Below are positions 46,912 to 59,347 of a DNA stretch of 64,000 nucleotides, one piece after another; positions within the stretch are counted from its first letter, which is position 1, and each line of letters begins with the position of its first letter. The notes under the pieces are model-generated. The model did no database searches, had not been told where the DNA came from, and worked only from the letters and a program-made list of their open reading frames with translations. This DNA comes from Centroberyx gerrardi (lineage: Eukaryota > Chordata > Actinopteri > Beryciformes > Berycidae): assembly GCF_048128805.1 (NCBI RefSeq), contig NC_136002.1, positions 28,578,162 to 28,642,161 of the forward strand, in the 5' to 3' direction. Made by a program: the position numbers and the translations under genes.

Positions 46912-49900
46912 AGCTTGAGCTCATCCCCACTTTGTGTGTTTTGAGTTTGTGTTCCCAACAGCTACATTCAGCTACTCCTATGGTTTGTCTTCAAGATCTT
47001 GCAAGTGATCAATTTATTCTCCTCCACATTTTATTGCTTCAGAGCTTAATTTATAGACGCACCAGGTTGTGATGTTTCAAAGTGTTCCTCAGGTCTTAAG
47101 CCATGTCTTACCTTTGTTCCAATGAAGGGTTTGTGAGATTGTTGTTCCACTGTCGAATAGTATTCCTGCTTTCATCACTGGCATGGATGTGCTGCTCTCT
47201 GTACATAAATTGGTCTAAAATTTTCATCGCAGCTGAGAATATTCCCTGCCACATGTGATTGTCACAGTGCTATTCCCAGATTGACATGGAACGACTCCTT
47301 TTTTCAGCATTCGTGGCCTTACAACTGCCCAAAGGCAAGATTTAGGATGTCCTTCTGTTGTGTTTATATTTGCATTTATTTATCCTCTGACAGGTTCGTG
47401 ATCAATTTGAATAAGATGGTTATATGTATATGCATCTAATAAGACTGTTGATAGGGTTATTGTCCCAGAAGCACCCTCTCCTAATTGAGGTGTGAACTCA
47501 TTAAAGGCCAAAATCAGAGCCGCGACTAATCTATCGGTCGCTGCATCAGGAATTCAAAATGGCTTCTGAACTGCACCATGAGTGGTCCAGGTAGTTTTTT
47601 TATCGCTCCATGGGTGTTCACATGGTACAGAAACAGCTACCCATCACTATTGAGCAGAGTTTTAGTTAAAAATAAAACAAAGCCAGCACTAGCAAAAAGA
47701 ATGGTAATATTCTCCATTTCTGAGACAGCTTCTAAACTTGCAAATAGTCTTTCTCACCTTTGGTAAGTCATAAGTGCCCCGTCGTGTATGGTAATATCGT
47801 ATGTAAAGAAGTGCTTTTGAAGTAGTTGTTTTTTTTTAATTGCAGTTTTTGTCGTGTTACCTAATGTAGATTGTTCCTACTTGAATTGTAGAGGTGACGT
47901 TTAAGGAGTGAGAGCAATGAGAATTTAAATGTTATGCTTAACATTGGCAAAAGGAGCAGAAACTCCATTAGAACCCATTTGTCTTCTGCTAATGTGAAAT
48001 AGAACGGTATCCCATTATTACGAAAATGGTTTCTGTATGTCGGTATGTGAAAACCAAATTGATCACTTGCAAGCATGCAAGTACAACAATAATGCAAGCT
48101 GAGGGAAATGCCTCATTTCCCCTCCAACACCTTTTCTCACCACTTTACTACTGTAATGCAAGTGAACTGATTTGGTGTGGATGTTATCTGTCTATGTGGC
48201 TTGTGGTGAGCTCTTCATCCACTAATCACTAGCCTTACCCTGTGTTGTGTTTCTACTACCTATAAAGGAAAAGTAATGTCCAACCGTTCGATGCAGGTTA
48301 TATCTTGCTAGATGTGTCTAGCATGTGCTCTGGTCCCATTTCCTCCTCAAGTCCTTTGTTGGGTTGATGTTGTCTGGGCACATGTTGCTCTGCTCTCCTC
48401 AAGCCTTTTGGAAAAAGCCTTAAATGTTACACTAGTTATCCTCTACTAAATCCTTACCTTAAATGTTAACTGACTTTCTTTGCCAAGATTTGAAAGAAGA
48501 AAGTATGGTTTAAATGTGTGAAATGGAAAGTAGTCTTAGCTTTTTTCCCCTCAGCATTTGTTAATTTGAAATTGCTGTTAAATTGTAACGTCAGATCATA
48601 AGGCAATGTTACATGAGCAAATTGTATAGGCAATGGAAATAGATAATATTGCCTGCATTTGGAATGGGAACATTAAGATAATAATGCTATTCACAGCTGC
48701 TGATAAAATGCCCATCTCTTTTGTCTCTGTTGCCTATCTATCACAGCCTTTAAGATGATCATTTTAAGTGGTAAAAATATGAATAGTATTTAGCAGAATT
48801 TATAGGTGTGTAGAACTGGGCTGTAGCAGTTATTTTAAAGTCTTTGGACTGTGTTTCTTTAGTTGTTATACTTAATAAATAGCCTGATATAGTTTAATTT
48901 ATTTTTTGGACCACTGCATCCTGAAGCCATAGGTGTTTCCACGTTAGGTGCCATAGGTGAAGCATATTGACGCAGATCGTGTAAACTGAAGTGTCTGCAC
49001 TCAGAGGCAAATAAGAGGTTTGCAACCATGCTTTAATCTGATGTCTTTCACAATGCCTCGCATTCTTCCTCTCCGAACCCTTCTCAGAACACAGCGCAGG
49101 TCAAAAGGGAGAAAGCATGGTGAGATGATGCATCGTCTCCGAGGAAAGGCAGTGGAGATGCAAGCCGTAGCTTTTCTGGATTTGGGTCTTCATACTTGAT
49201 GGCAGTAGATTTTTTTTTTTCATGGCTCTCATTTTTGATGTGCCTGCCCCTTGAAGCTGCTATTGAATTTAATCTTAACACACACTAGTGTGCTTTGTGT
49301 GTTTGTGTGTGTGTGTATGAATAGTAATGATGTATGGGCTGTATCAGTGGAATTAAGTTCCTATTTATGGGATGGGTGCAGAGGGCAAATTAAAACCACC
49401 TAAATGCTGGTAAACTTTGGCTGAGGCTGTTAAAGTTTGTCTACTCTACCAGCCACTCTGGCAAGCAACCAGCCATCATTTGGAGGTTATTATATATTAA
49501 TTGGCTGGTAAAATAGTCAAAGTGGCTCTGTAATTTTTGGAACTTCGACCCAATGTGGCCTGTAGACACACAAGTTAACATTCCAGGCCTGTGTGGGTTT
49601 CTTCATTTCTTTTGCAATGCAAGGATATTTGTTTCAGGATAGACCAACAGTCATTTTGTTGAAGAGACAAAACGTGACTCAACCCATCTGTCCTGTTTTA
49701 TTGAACTGCCCCGTTACAGCCGAGAAAGTCAGGTTCTACAGTTTCATATGAAGTGCCTCCACTGGGCTTAGTATGGAGTGTGTGTGTGTGTGGGTGCTTG
49801 CGTGTGTGTGTTTGTGTGTGTTAGGCTTGGGTACTTGCACACAGGTGTGCACACTCACAAAGTGCACCAAGTTAATCTCTGACGGGGGACCAAGCTACTT

Positions 49901-50672
49901 ACTGTAACTACTGATACTGTGTCATGGACTGCGGTCCTGAAGTGTGCCACGACTCCTAGACACTGTTGGGATGTGTGAACTGTTTGCTGCTGACTCACTG
50001 ACCAAAGTGACCAAGCGTCCCTCTCTTTAACCACCTGGCCCAAAGCCTTGGCAAGCTTGTACTGGGAACAGGTTATCTTGTTCTGAACAGAAATAAGCAA
50101 GATGCTGACATACATGGAGGCTGCTGCCCTCATCTGGACAGTTATGAGTAAATCTTGTGAAATTGAGATGTGAAGATGTGAATAGAGCATAAAATAATCT
50201 AGAGTGAGTAGTTCCTGTCTGCACAATACTCCCCCTTTAGATCCTCGAAGCAAGATTCAGAAAGCTGTGGCTCCAACCAGAGCACTGTACTGTTTATTTG
50301 GGGTTCCAGTTGGTAAAAACAATATTGGTACATTATCAAATCGGACTCAGAATATTTTTCCCCACAGCAGGTGGTGATATGCACTGAAAGAATCTGATCT
50401 ACTGAAGCGCATTGCAGATCATCTCAGTTGACTACTGGTTGACTCAGATGGTAATATTCATTGGGGCACAGGTATTTATCATAACAACTCTCTCTAGATG
50501 TATTTTTACTCCGAGGGATGTGATCGTCTTTGGTTCTCAAAGATCCGTCATGTCATGAACGGTGGTGGAGGGGAGCTCACTTTCTCTACTTTGTGGAAAT
50601 GTGATATTCCAGTTTTGCCTATCCTTCAGGAACAAAATGTCTTGCACAAACATTCCCCCTAACCAAAATAAA
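46912..50672 (+). other. fam222b 3' UTR and downstream region
   Basis: No coding signal. AATAAA occurs at 48874-48879 and 50667-50672. Short TG runs lie at 49293-49316 and 49779-49820. The 3' end of the transcript is not fixed; the first signal would give a 3' UTR of about 2 kb. Confidence 0.4.
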
Positions 50673-51053
50673 GTTTGCAAATGCAAAGTATTTATGACTG
50701 ACCGTGTCTTTATTTTGCACATCCAGGGAAATCATGTTTACTGCAAACTGATTGTAGGCTACTATAGTGCATAATACATCTCATAATAAATATAATCTGT
50801 ACTTAAATCAGGTAAACCCTCATCAAATTCTCGTGATGAGAATGTGGCCTGTGTACTGAGGTGATTTCATAACAAGAAACCAACATTGGAAGGTGTGTGC
50901 TTAACTTTTCATAGTTTAATGGCAGACATACAGTACTGCCAAAAAGGAAATGAGAAAAGAGAATAGAGTATCACAAAATAAATGCATAAAAAAAAAACCT
51001 AGTTCCAGCAGTGATGACGGTATTCAGCATTAATAGAGATTATTGGAAACTAC

Positions 51054-51266
51054 CAGAGGTCTGACCAAGTCAACTACAAATTCAGAAAACAATTTAAATT
51101 CAGTCATCTGCTGGAACAAATCTCATGACTTTTAATCCAAGTCATTTACACAAACACAAGATCTTTTGTCAAGACTTTAGAAACCTTTTCAAGTCAAAGT
51201 CAGGTCCCAAGTCACCAGAAGTCAAGTGTCAAGCAATTAAAATTGTGACTCGAGTCCCCACCTCTG
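51054..51266. mobile_element. hAT-type MITE, short copy, beside trpv 3' end
   Basis: It begins CAGAGGTCTGACCAAGTCA and ends GACTCGAGTCCCCACCTCTG. The 8-base target duplication GAAACTAC is present on both sides (51046-51053 and 51267-51274). It is an internally deleted 213-base relative of the element at 54713-55213. Confidence 0.9.
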
Positions 51267-51406
51267 GAAACTACATACCTCTCCCCTCAAAGTTCCACTG
51301 CTCATTCTTTTCCATGGATCCATGGTGGCAGCAACTAAATATTAACCTGAAACTTGAAACTGAATATACAGATTTTAAAGTCAATCCTTTTGATGTTCAG
51401 ATGAAA

Positions 51407-53059
51407 TCAGAGAATGCTGTCATGCTGCGGGGGGCGACTTCTGACACGCATCCTCTCCAAGAGAGGACTCAGTCTCCACAGACTCCCTGACAGAAAGATT
51501 ATTAAAATGCAACTTAGTATTAGTGCTGTTTTGGCATGAAGAAACAACTCACAGGAATTTGTGTGTGTGTGTGAGCTGCCCTACCATGATCTCCTGGAGT
51601 CCCGTGAGGCTTTGGCTTGATTACGTGATTCCCAGGATCTTCCTCCTGTATGATGCCAAGATTTGACCGCCATTTTTTCCAGTTCATTTCCTCCACCCTG
51701 AAGGTTAATAAGATTCATTACTTGTAAGATATCAGTGGAACATGAGAAACTCTTGACCTGACTTTATTCTTCATGTCCTCATATTACAAGGTTCCTACAC
51801 ATTTACATTTTACCATTCTGTATATAATTTGAAGATTTCAGGCGGTATTCAATATGATAAAAGCTCATAATTTCTCAATATTACTCTGGCTGAAGATTAT
51901 TCCTCACCACAACAAATAGTGCACGCATTGACAGTGGGCTTATGACTGTAAAAAGTCTATTCTTACCTGCATCAGAACTGTACAGCAAAATTTACCATAC
52001 TTTACCCAAACTATTAAAGACCTGGAAATTGCCAAATTCATTTTTCATACTTTTCCAGTAGGGATGGGCCGATATTCAATATTCGAAATTCAATATATCG
52101 CAATACAAAAATGTGACAATACATATGGGGCAGAAAAATGAATTGTGATCTTAGCTCCATTTTATTCAGCTGTAGTAATCACAAATGAGATGGTTTGCCC
52201 ATCACAATTTCACAAGCTCTCCATCCAAATTATATTATTTGAACTTATTTTAAAACTGTACATTCTATCAAGCTAATGCCATCGCTAGAAAGATTTGTGG
52301 CTCAGAAATAAACATAATTCTGCACAGTCAGACTTTGTTGTTATTTAACTTTCATTTATTACATCGTATTGTGGTTGTATTGAATCATGAACCTCATATC
52401 ACATATCGGATCATATCATGAGATAAGCATATCGTCCCATCCCAATTTTCCAGACCTACACAGGGAACCCTAATATCACATGCATCCTGTGATGGTTTAC
52501 CTGAAAAACCTGCGACACTCTTGTCGCCCGGCGCTGAAACACAGTGTCTTCACCACTCCGGAGTACAGTTTGCCCCTCAGGCCGCGGGGCAGAGTCCGCT
52601 CCATGTCCAGAATGGTGAGGGCCCGCTGAGGAGGCACGCCCACAGCTCCAGTCAGTTTTTAACTGAGTCACATCCTCGCAATTTCATATTCTATCTCATT
52701 ATCAGCCCATTTGGAAAACTATTAATATTGTATTACTGGCATATTTCAGTGCTATGATTGAATTATTTTGTATACATAGTCATACACTTGCCGTATTTGC
52801 CTTTTGTTTTTGTTTTTTTCCTTTTGTAAGGAACTTTGTAACACTTATATATTATATTCTTTAGATACTGACTTTGTGTTTTGCCTGGTTGGACTGCCTG
52901 TGTTCCCTTAGCTCTTGGTTCCTGTAAATGTAACCCCAATTTCCTGTGCTAGATCTACTGAAATCCACCCACATTACCAACATCCACTGAGGATTCATCC
53001 TGGATTATTGAGATCAGCCTAATCTCAAGAACATTAGTTTTGGGGTACTCAAAGCACAT

Positions 53060-53092
<33 letters not shown>

Positions 53093-56000
53093 CTTTATTT
53101 ATAGGGCACTTTTCAAAACCAAAGTTACAAAGTGCTTCACAATAAAGAAGTGCAAGGAATAAAACATTTAGCACAAAATAAAAACTAAAGGTACTGTAGA
53201 AATAACATAGCAAAGAGATAGACAAACAAATGACAATAAATATAAATCAAAATCTTATAGAAAATTTAAAACTCAATAAATGAAGCAACTTGGCTTTAAT
53301 CAGACCAGGATTAAAGGTAAGCTTTTTGATAAATGTTTTATAATAACAGACCAGAAGACCCTCCTACCTGTAGTTTCCAGATGTTTTCACTCTCATTGGA
53401 GATTTTCTCGACTGTGTTTCCCATCAGGGCGATGAGCATGTTGAGCAGCAGGATGTAGGTGAGGACGATGTAGGAGATGAGCAGGATGTAGAAAACCTCC
53501 TTGTACTGGACGTGATCCGTGAACTCCAGGTCGCCCATTCCAATGGTGAACTTGAACATTTCCAGTGTTGTGAAGCGGATGTCGTTGTAGCTTGGCTTCT
53601 CGCACTGAAATGAAGTGACACCAAACATCCTTGCACGTGCCCCCGTGCCATTGGTCAGTTTTTTGTAAGCTGGTGGAGACTCCTCTATAAGAGCGACGAC
53701 GGCTATGAACAGGGGGGAAATAAAAATAAAAGTCAGAAATCTTTACCTTGGAAAACAGCTGTAATCTTTCTCCCATTTTTGTCTGCAGCCAAAATATGTC
53801 TATTTTATTTAGTTTATGCTCAACATGTTGCAACATTTAGAGTCCAGAAAGGCCTTACCAGCAGAAAATCCAAAAAGGAAGACAACATAGACGAACAGAA
53901 AGTGCAAGATGTCGCCCAGGATCATCTGAGAAGAAGAAACTGACGTCAAAGCAGGCAACTCATTTTTTTGACATTCAGACTTTGTTCACTGAACTTCACT
54001 GAACTTCTTACTCTTTGCATCATGACATTGTACATCCCCATCTGCTTGGAGCCTCTTGAAAAGTAGAGGATATTGATCCAGGCGAGGGCCAGTGAGAGGA
54101 CGAGGGGTCCGACATACTCCCTCCGCCCGCAGCTGTACAGAACCGTGCAGACAAGGAGGAGCGCTGCCTGCAAGAAACTACAGGAGCAGAGGGAAGGGAC
54201 CGAGCGCGTGAGAGAGCAGCCTGCTGGTTTGATATCCTTCACAAGATGTTTGGACGCTTTGCAAATGGATGATATAAAACCAGGATGCCTCAGTATTCAT
54301 GCACCTGGTCCTTTATGCTCTACCTGCATAAAAAGCTTAAAATTGAAAGATTTTTGAGATACTTACAATAGAATTTCACTGAATCCATCAAGGTACAGAG
54401 CTTTGAAATTTGGAGGGTTTCTCTTGAAATCAATTATCTGTGGATTGTAGAAGTAAAATATGTAAGTATGGAATTAGTTTGAAGTTTCTTTTGACTCGTG
54501 GGAATGTCGTGGGAATTACTGGACCAGGTGGCGCTTTCTCACCGCTTTACAGAAAAGGTAGACCGCTCCAAGGACGCTGATGACCTCACCAGCGCAACGG
54601 AGGCGGTCGAGTGGGTCGTCTTCAACAGGAAATGGTGGCTGAAAATCAAACGATTGCCATTCCTTGGTGAGGCTGATGAAGTTGTTAAAACATAGTTTCT
54701 ACCAGAGGTGTGACCAAGTCAACTTTGCTCAAGTCCCAAGTCAGTCTCAAGTCTAAATGTAGATCACCAAGTCAAGTCAGAACAAATCAAGAGTCCAGTA
54801 TCAATTTAATATCTTAAAGAAAACTAAATATCTAGGACTTTTCAATGCAATATGGTTTTAATAGGATAAAAACTTGGTAAGAGCATCATGAGTTTGATTT
54901 CTATAATCAGTTTCAACTTCAATAAATTCAATCATTCCATACAAATTCAGAAAACAGAATTTAAATTCAGTCGTCCGCTGGAACAAATCTCATCACTTTC
55001 AATCTGAGTCATTTACACAAACACAAGATCTCAAGTCAAGACTTTAGAAACCTTTTCAAGTCATCAAAGTACAAGTCAAACTCAAGTCCCAAGTCACCAG
55101 AACCCAAGTCAAGTCTCAAGTCTTCTCTTCATGCATCAAGTCAAGTCTCAAGCAATTACTGTGATTTGAGTCTAACTTGAGTCCAAATTGTGTGACTCGA
55201 GTCCCCACCTCTGGTTTCTACTGTACTAAGTTAAAACATGATTTATTCTGTGTTGCATTTTCTGTCTTACCTGTCCTTCCTTTCTGTAAAAGGCCACAGT
55301 AGTGAAGATGCCCAGGTATATCAGGTAAACCAGGAAATTCATCAAGAATAATTTAGCGGCAAACCTGTCCCACTTGTCCTCTAGAAGACTGCGTAGAGGC
55401 TCAATCTGGAGCATCTCATGGCGATTCTGAGACAAAGTTCAAAAGTCAACCATGTTAAAAACACTTTATTCCTTCAATATGGTGAAAATCTTCTTGGCAT
55501 CATATTTTAAAGTAGCCAAGGTTTTCCATCACTGGCCAATAGCAGGACTAGCTTTTACATGACCTCCTGTTTCACACATTTTTCTTCCTGTGCAATGGTG
55601 TCAACTGTCCAGACATTCATAATTCTCCCCTGCCAGGCTCTGGATTTTGCTGATTCCACACCAGCTATTCTGCTCTTGCTCTACTTTGACAGTCACATGT
55701 AACCACACCTGTGATTGGATTATTCCCTACACTGTTTAGAAGTCTTCACTGCTACCAGAGATCGCCCCCTATTAGTTAAGATTTCATCCACTGAATTGGA
55801 TTGAAAATTCTGATACTAAACAACCCTGTTGGCTTATCATAGTCAGTAAAAAATTAGGTTAAAATAGATTTCTTTTACCGGAATCTCACTACCAAAGACG
55901 ACTATCTCCAGCACGGAGTTGTCCTCGATGGTGTCGAGGGAACTCATGTCGTACAGCGAGGAGTGGACGGGTCCATAGACCCACTCTGTGAACTTCCTGG

Positions 56001-59000
56001 ACAGCGGCCTCGTCTCTTCGTCCATGAATTCGCGCTGCATCATGTGCCTGAACAGCTGCCGAGTGAGAGAGCACAGAGGCAAAATTAATCTGGTGTGACA
56101 ATACGCAGCGCTCTCTCACGACTGACACACACCTGGCAGGTTTTTACGTGATTAGCTCAAGTTATTTGCATGGTCTAAATGAGTGTACGTTAATGTTTTT
56201 TGACAGGTTATGCCACATGATTTTCATGTTAAATTAATGATGCATGGCAAGGCACCCATGCTAAATTCCTCCATAAATAACACCTACTTAGTAGGAGAGG
56301 AGGAAGTGGTTTAGTATACACATGCAGGCCTAATAATAAACCGCAAACCTACCCCAATCTTGCCCATCTTGGCTGCTAACTTCAAAGGAGTCAGCCCCTG
56401 GTGGTTTTCAATATCTTCCAACTTCACCTGTCTTTTCTTCACAAGTCTGTTGTGCTGAATAAGAAGCTCATCGTACATCCTTGTGATCAGGTCCGTGTTT
56501 TCCGCCGTATTGTCCGCTACGGCCACCAAGGCATGTAAGACCGTGTTTCCTTGGGAGTCTTTGTCAGTCAAGTCAGCACTTCTGTAAGGGTTTTCCATGA
56601 GGAAGGACACCATGGTCAGCTGGTTAGTGCAGGCAGCCAGCGAAAGGGGAAGCTCACCTGTTGGAAACACAGAATGGAATGGAGTGTTTATCGATAAGGT
56701 TTGGCCATAGAAATCTAAATGCTGGTTATTTTAAAGACACAACACCCACCAAAATAAAAGCCCAGTCCTGTGTTAAGCTGGAAGAACTTCCCATGGGCTT
56801 TGGCTTGGACATCTGCTCCTTTCTGGACCAGCAGCTTCACATGATCAAAGCTCCGTCTCTCTATGGCAACATGCAAAGCTGTCTGGCCTGCCACATGTAT
56901 TGTTGTATTGTTAAAGCAAACAAGGCAAGGCAAGGCAAACTATTTATATAGCACAGTTCATACATAAGGCAAAGTCAATGTGCTTCACATAAAACACAAA
57001 AAATACATATTGTACTCACTCAAACTGGATTGTACAGCCAAGTGTGATAGTCCAGAATTCACACTGAGTGGCTCTAGCCATTTAATGGTGGGAGCACCCA
57101 AAGTTAGGATACACTGACGATGGCTTGAATCTTAAAATGTTTGTTGCATTCTTCCTGTTTGCCATTAAAAGAATCGCTCTATCTTGTAGAGCTAAACAGC
57201 TATTTTGTGAATCCATTTGAGTGTGGAAATCCTTTATAACGTGAACTCCAAAATCACCAAAATAAATTTCTGGTGATATAAAAAAGCCCCAAGCCAGAAT
57301 TTAGTTTTACCTACCTTTGTAGTAAATGTCTTTGTAGGATGCATTGATTAAGTTTTGTAAATCTCCAGTTTCCTCAGCTATATCGAGGAGGACTTCAATG
57401 GTGTTGTTTCTGCCATCTTTCAGGTTCAATAAAGCTTTCAGGAGTGCTGTTTTCCCATTTGTTTCATCTGAAAATAATACATGCAAAAATTACATACTTT
57501 TGATTCTTATTACATTTCCTGTGATTGCAAGATGAAATGTAGATTACCAAGTCAAGTCCATGTCATAAATGTCAAGTCTCAAGTCAAGTCTCAAGTCGAA
57601 ATGTAGAAGAAGTCAAGTCAGAAGAAATCAAGAGTCCAGTATCAATTTCATATCTTAAAGAAAACTAAATATCTAGGACTTTTCAATGCAATATGGTTTT
57701 AATAGGATAAAAACGTGGCAAGAGCATCATGAGTTTGATTTCTATAATCAGTTTCAACTTCAATAAATTCAATCATTCCATACAAATTCAGAAAACAGAA
57801 TTCACCAGAACCCAAGTCAAGTCTCATGTATTCTCTTCATGCATCAAGTCTCAAGCAATTAAAACTGTGACTCCACCTCTGCCTCAGTCAGTCTTACCTG
57901 GATAAATAAAAGTTAAAAAATATTGGCATATCATTCATGCATCTACGAATAGTAAAGTCATTATTATTCCTATTTAATATACCTTTGAAATATTAACCCA
58001 AATCATATGTCTAGGTGCTGTACTATGTGAGGACACTCAAGCCGTAACCCCTCGCTCTCCATGACCCCATTTTTAAACAAAGTCAGTAAAAACTCTTTGT
58101 CATCTAGGGTTAGGGTTAGTTTGCATGATGAAAATTTACTTAACTGCACAAACACACTTTGAGAGCAAATTAAAGTACTGTTTCAAACTAACATGGAGAC
58201 ACAGAAGGGTGCAAGACCTTGACAGTCGCAAACAAGACGAGGCAAATGAATCTGAATCCAACTTGCCTGTGAATTCTGGGCTCGTAAGTCGCATGTTATT
58301 AACTCTCAGGTAGTCCAGCAGGCCGTGAAGTTGAGCTGCGTCCCCTTTGGATGCTGCTTCAAACACTCTTTCCCTGGTAAAGGCTTCACTGTAAATCTGG
58401 CCAAGAGTGGCAAAATTTTCTCTGCAGCGTAGAAAAACACACTATTCATTCAGATTCAGATTCAGATTTAAGATTTCTTATTTACATATGCACATACAAG
58501 GAATTTAGCTTAGTAAGTTGGTGCTTTGCAAATAGCAGACAAAAACAAAACAATAACAGTTAAGTGGCATCCAGTGCAATATTCAGACACAAGCAATAGA
58601 CAATAGGCAATAAGCATATATTCAAGCAGTACAATTAGCAGTTAAAAATGAGAATAGCACTAGGAAATATGAATGTAAAAAAATGTACAATGCAATGTGA
58701 AGCTTAGGCTAACTGTTCAGATTTGTAACAACTAATTTTCACCATATACTACACTGTTTAAACACTTTGCATTGTGGGTGATCATACAATACAATAAACA
58801 ACTGAACATTATGTTAATACAGTGTTATTAGTGTATGGGTGTCTTGGTAAAAGACCCTGAGCACCAGCTTGCGTATAATAAAGGTGTTTTTTTCTGCAAG
58901 CTGACACTTGTTCACCTGAAACCTGTCACCCTGGTAACCTGATACTTTTCAGCCCCAAACCGTAAAACACACATTTTTCTTTTGTGGTTTAACAACACAG

Positions 59001-59347
59001 AGGAACCAGACTGAATTTTGACTCCACAGCTCCAGCACTCAATCTACATCCGTTAATAGTAAATAATGCTGTGAATAACCTGCGAGAGGCAACTGAAACA
59101 CAAGTCTTTCCCCAGTAAAGCTGATTTTTTTAACCTACTGTAGATATTATAGAAAAATGTCAAACCTTTACCTGGATACTGACACGTTGGTATCCATCGG
59201 TGCAGGACTTGTCTCTGAGCCTTCTTTTCTGAGGAGCCAACCCAGACTGTTCACCTCCGCCTCTTGCCCTTCATTTGGCTCCACTGTGTCTTCCCCCGCA
59301 CCCGTCCCTGTGTCGGGCGGGACTCCATCTTGTGTGGCGTTTGTCAT
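51407..59347 (-). CDS. trpv1: TRPV1/TRPV2-type cation channel, complete, 770 aa
   Basis: Fifteen coding exons in one frame: 59347-59172, 58421-58267, 57467-57315, 56887-56750, 56657-56353, 56055-55879, 55426-55271, 54638-54543, 54437-54367, 54177-54012, 53925-53859, 53702-53368, 52625-52501, 51697-51585 and 51486-51407. Residues ~80-330 carry ankyrin repeats ([40 protein letters not shown]). S1-S4 lie within about 390-530, S5 starts near 532, the pore filter is GMGD (608-611), S6 is about 624-648 and the TRP box is IWKLQ (661-665). N571-G-T is a pore-turret glycosylation sequon. The product is a non-selective, Ca-permeable plasma-membrane channel, heat- or ligand-gated in the family. Intron 2 uses a GC donor. 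Fish have a single TRPV1/TRPV2-clade gene as I recall, so the symbol is provisional. The ATG at 59347 is the first in frame; a C-terminal exon is inferred from frame and splice sites. Confidence 0.92.
51788..52471. mobile_element. Older MITE interrupted by a younger one
   Basis: AAGGTTCCTACACATTTAC at the left and ACCTACACAGGGAACCCT at the right look like the two ends of one element. The sequence between is split by the hAT MITE at 52059-52445. In trpv intron 13. Confidence 0.45.
52059..52445. mobile_element. hAT-type MITE with 8-bp target duplication
   Basis: It begins TAGGGATGGGCCGATAT and ends ATATCGTCCCATCCCAA. The 8-base direct repeat TTTTCCAG flanks it (52051-52058 and 52446-52453). 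387 bases, non-coding. Confidence 0.88.
53062..53330 (-). mobile_element. LINE-like 3' tail, reversed, with (AAT)n
   Basis: An (AAT)n microsatellite (53062-53092) is followed by ACTTTATTTATAGGGCACTT and TACAAAGTGCTTCACAATAA. Reversed, this is the usual 3' end of teleost L2/Rex-like LINEs. It is in trpv intron 12. Confidence 0.6.
54713..55213. mobile_element. hAT-type MITE, full-length copy
   Basis: It begins CAGAGGTGTGACCAAGTCA and ends TGACTCGAGTCCCCACCTCTG-like. The 8-base duplication GTTTCTAC flanks it (54705-54712 and 55214-55221). The 501-base interior is full of CAAGTCAAGTC-type words. In trpv intron 7. Confidence 0.92.
56930..57000 (-). mobile_element. SINE/LINE tail fragment, reversed
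   Basis: (AGGCA)n, then AACTATTTATATAGCACAGT and AATGTGCTTCACATAAAACA, is the reverse of a typical teleost retroposon 3' end. In trpv intron 3. Confidence 0.5.
57541..57882. mobile_element. Third copy of the CAAGTCAAGTC MITE, truncated
   Basis: It shares GAGTCCAGTATCAATTT, ATATCTAGGACTTTTCAATG and the following ~120 bases nearly identically with the element at 54713-55213, and ends CTCCACCTCTG. The left terminal repeat is missing and internal parts are deleted. In trpv intron 2. Confidence 0.8.
58450..58690 (-). mobile_element. Probable LINE tail with (TCTGAA)n, reversed
   Basis: A short (ATTCAG)n run at 58450-58472 is followed by sequence containing ACATATGCACATACAAGGAA. Reversed, this is the TTGTATGTGCA end also seen near 5440-5500 in galnt17 intron 3, so the two copies belong to one family. 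In trpv intron 1. Confidence 0.5.

Noticed and set aside
47578..47766. 62-codon frame in the fam222b 3' region
   Set aside because: Short, no resemblance to known proteins, no supporting signals.
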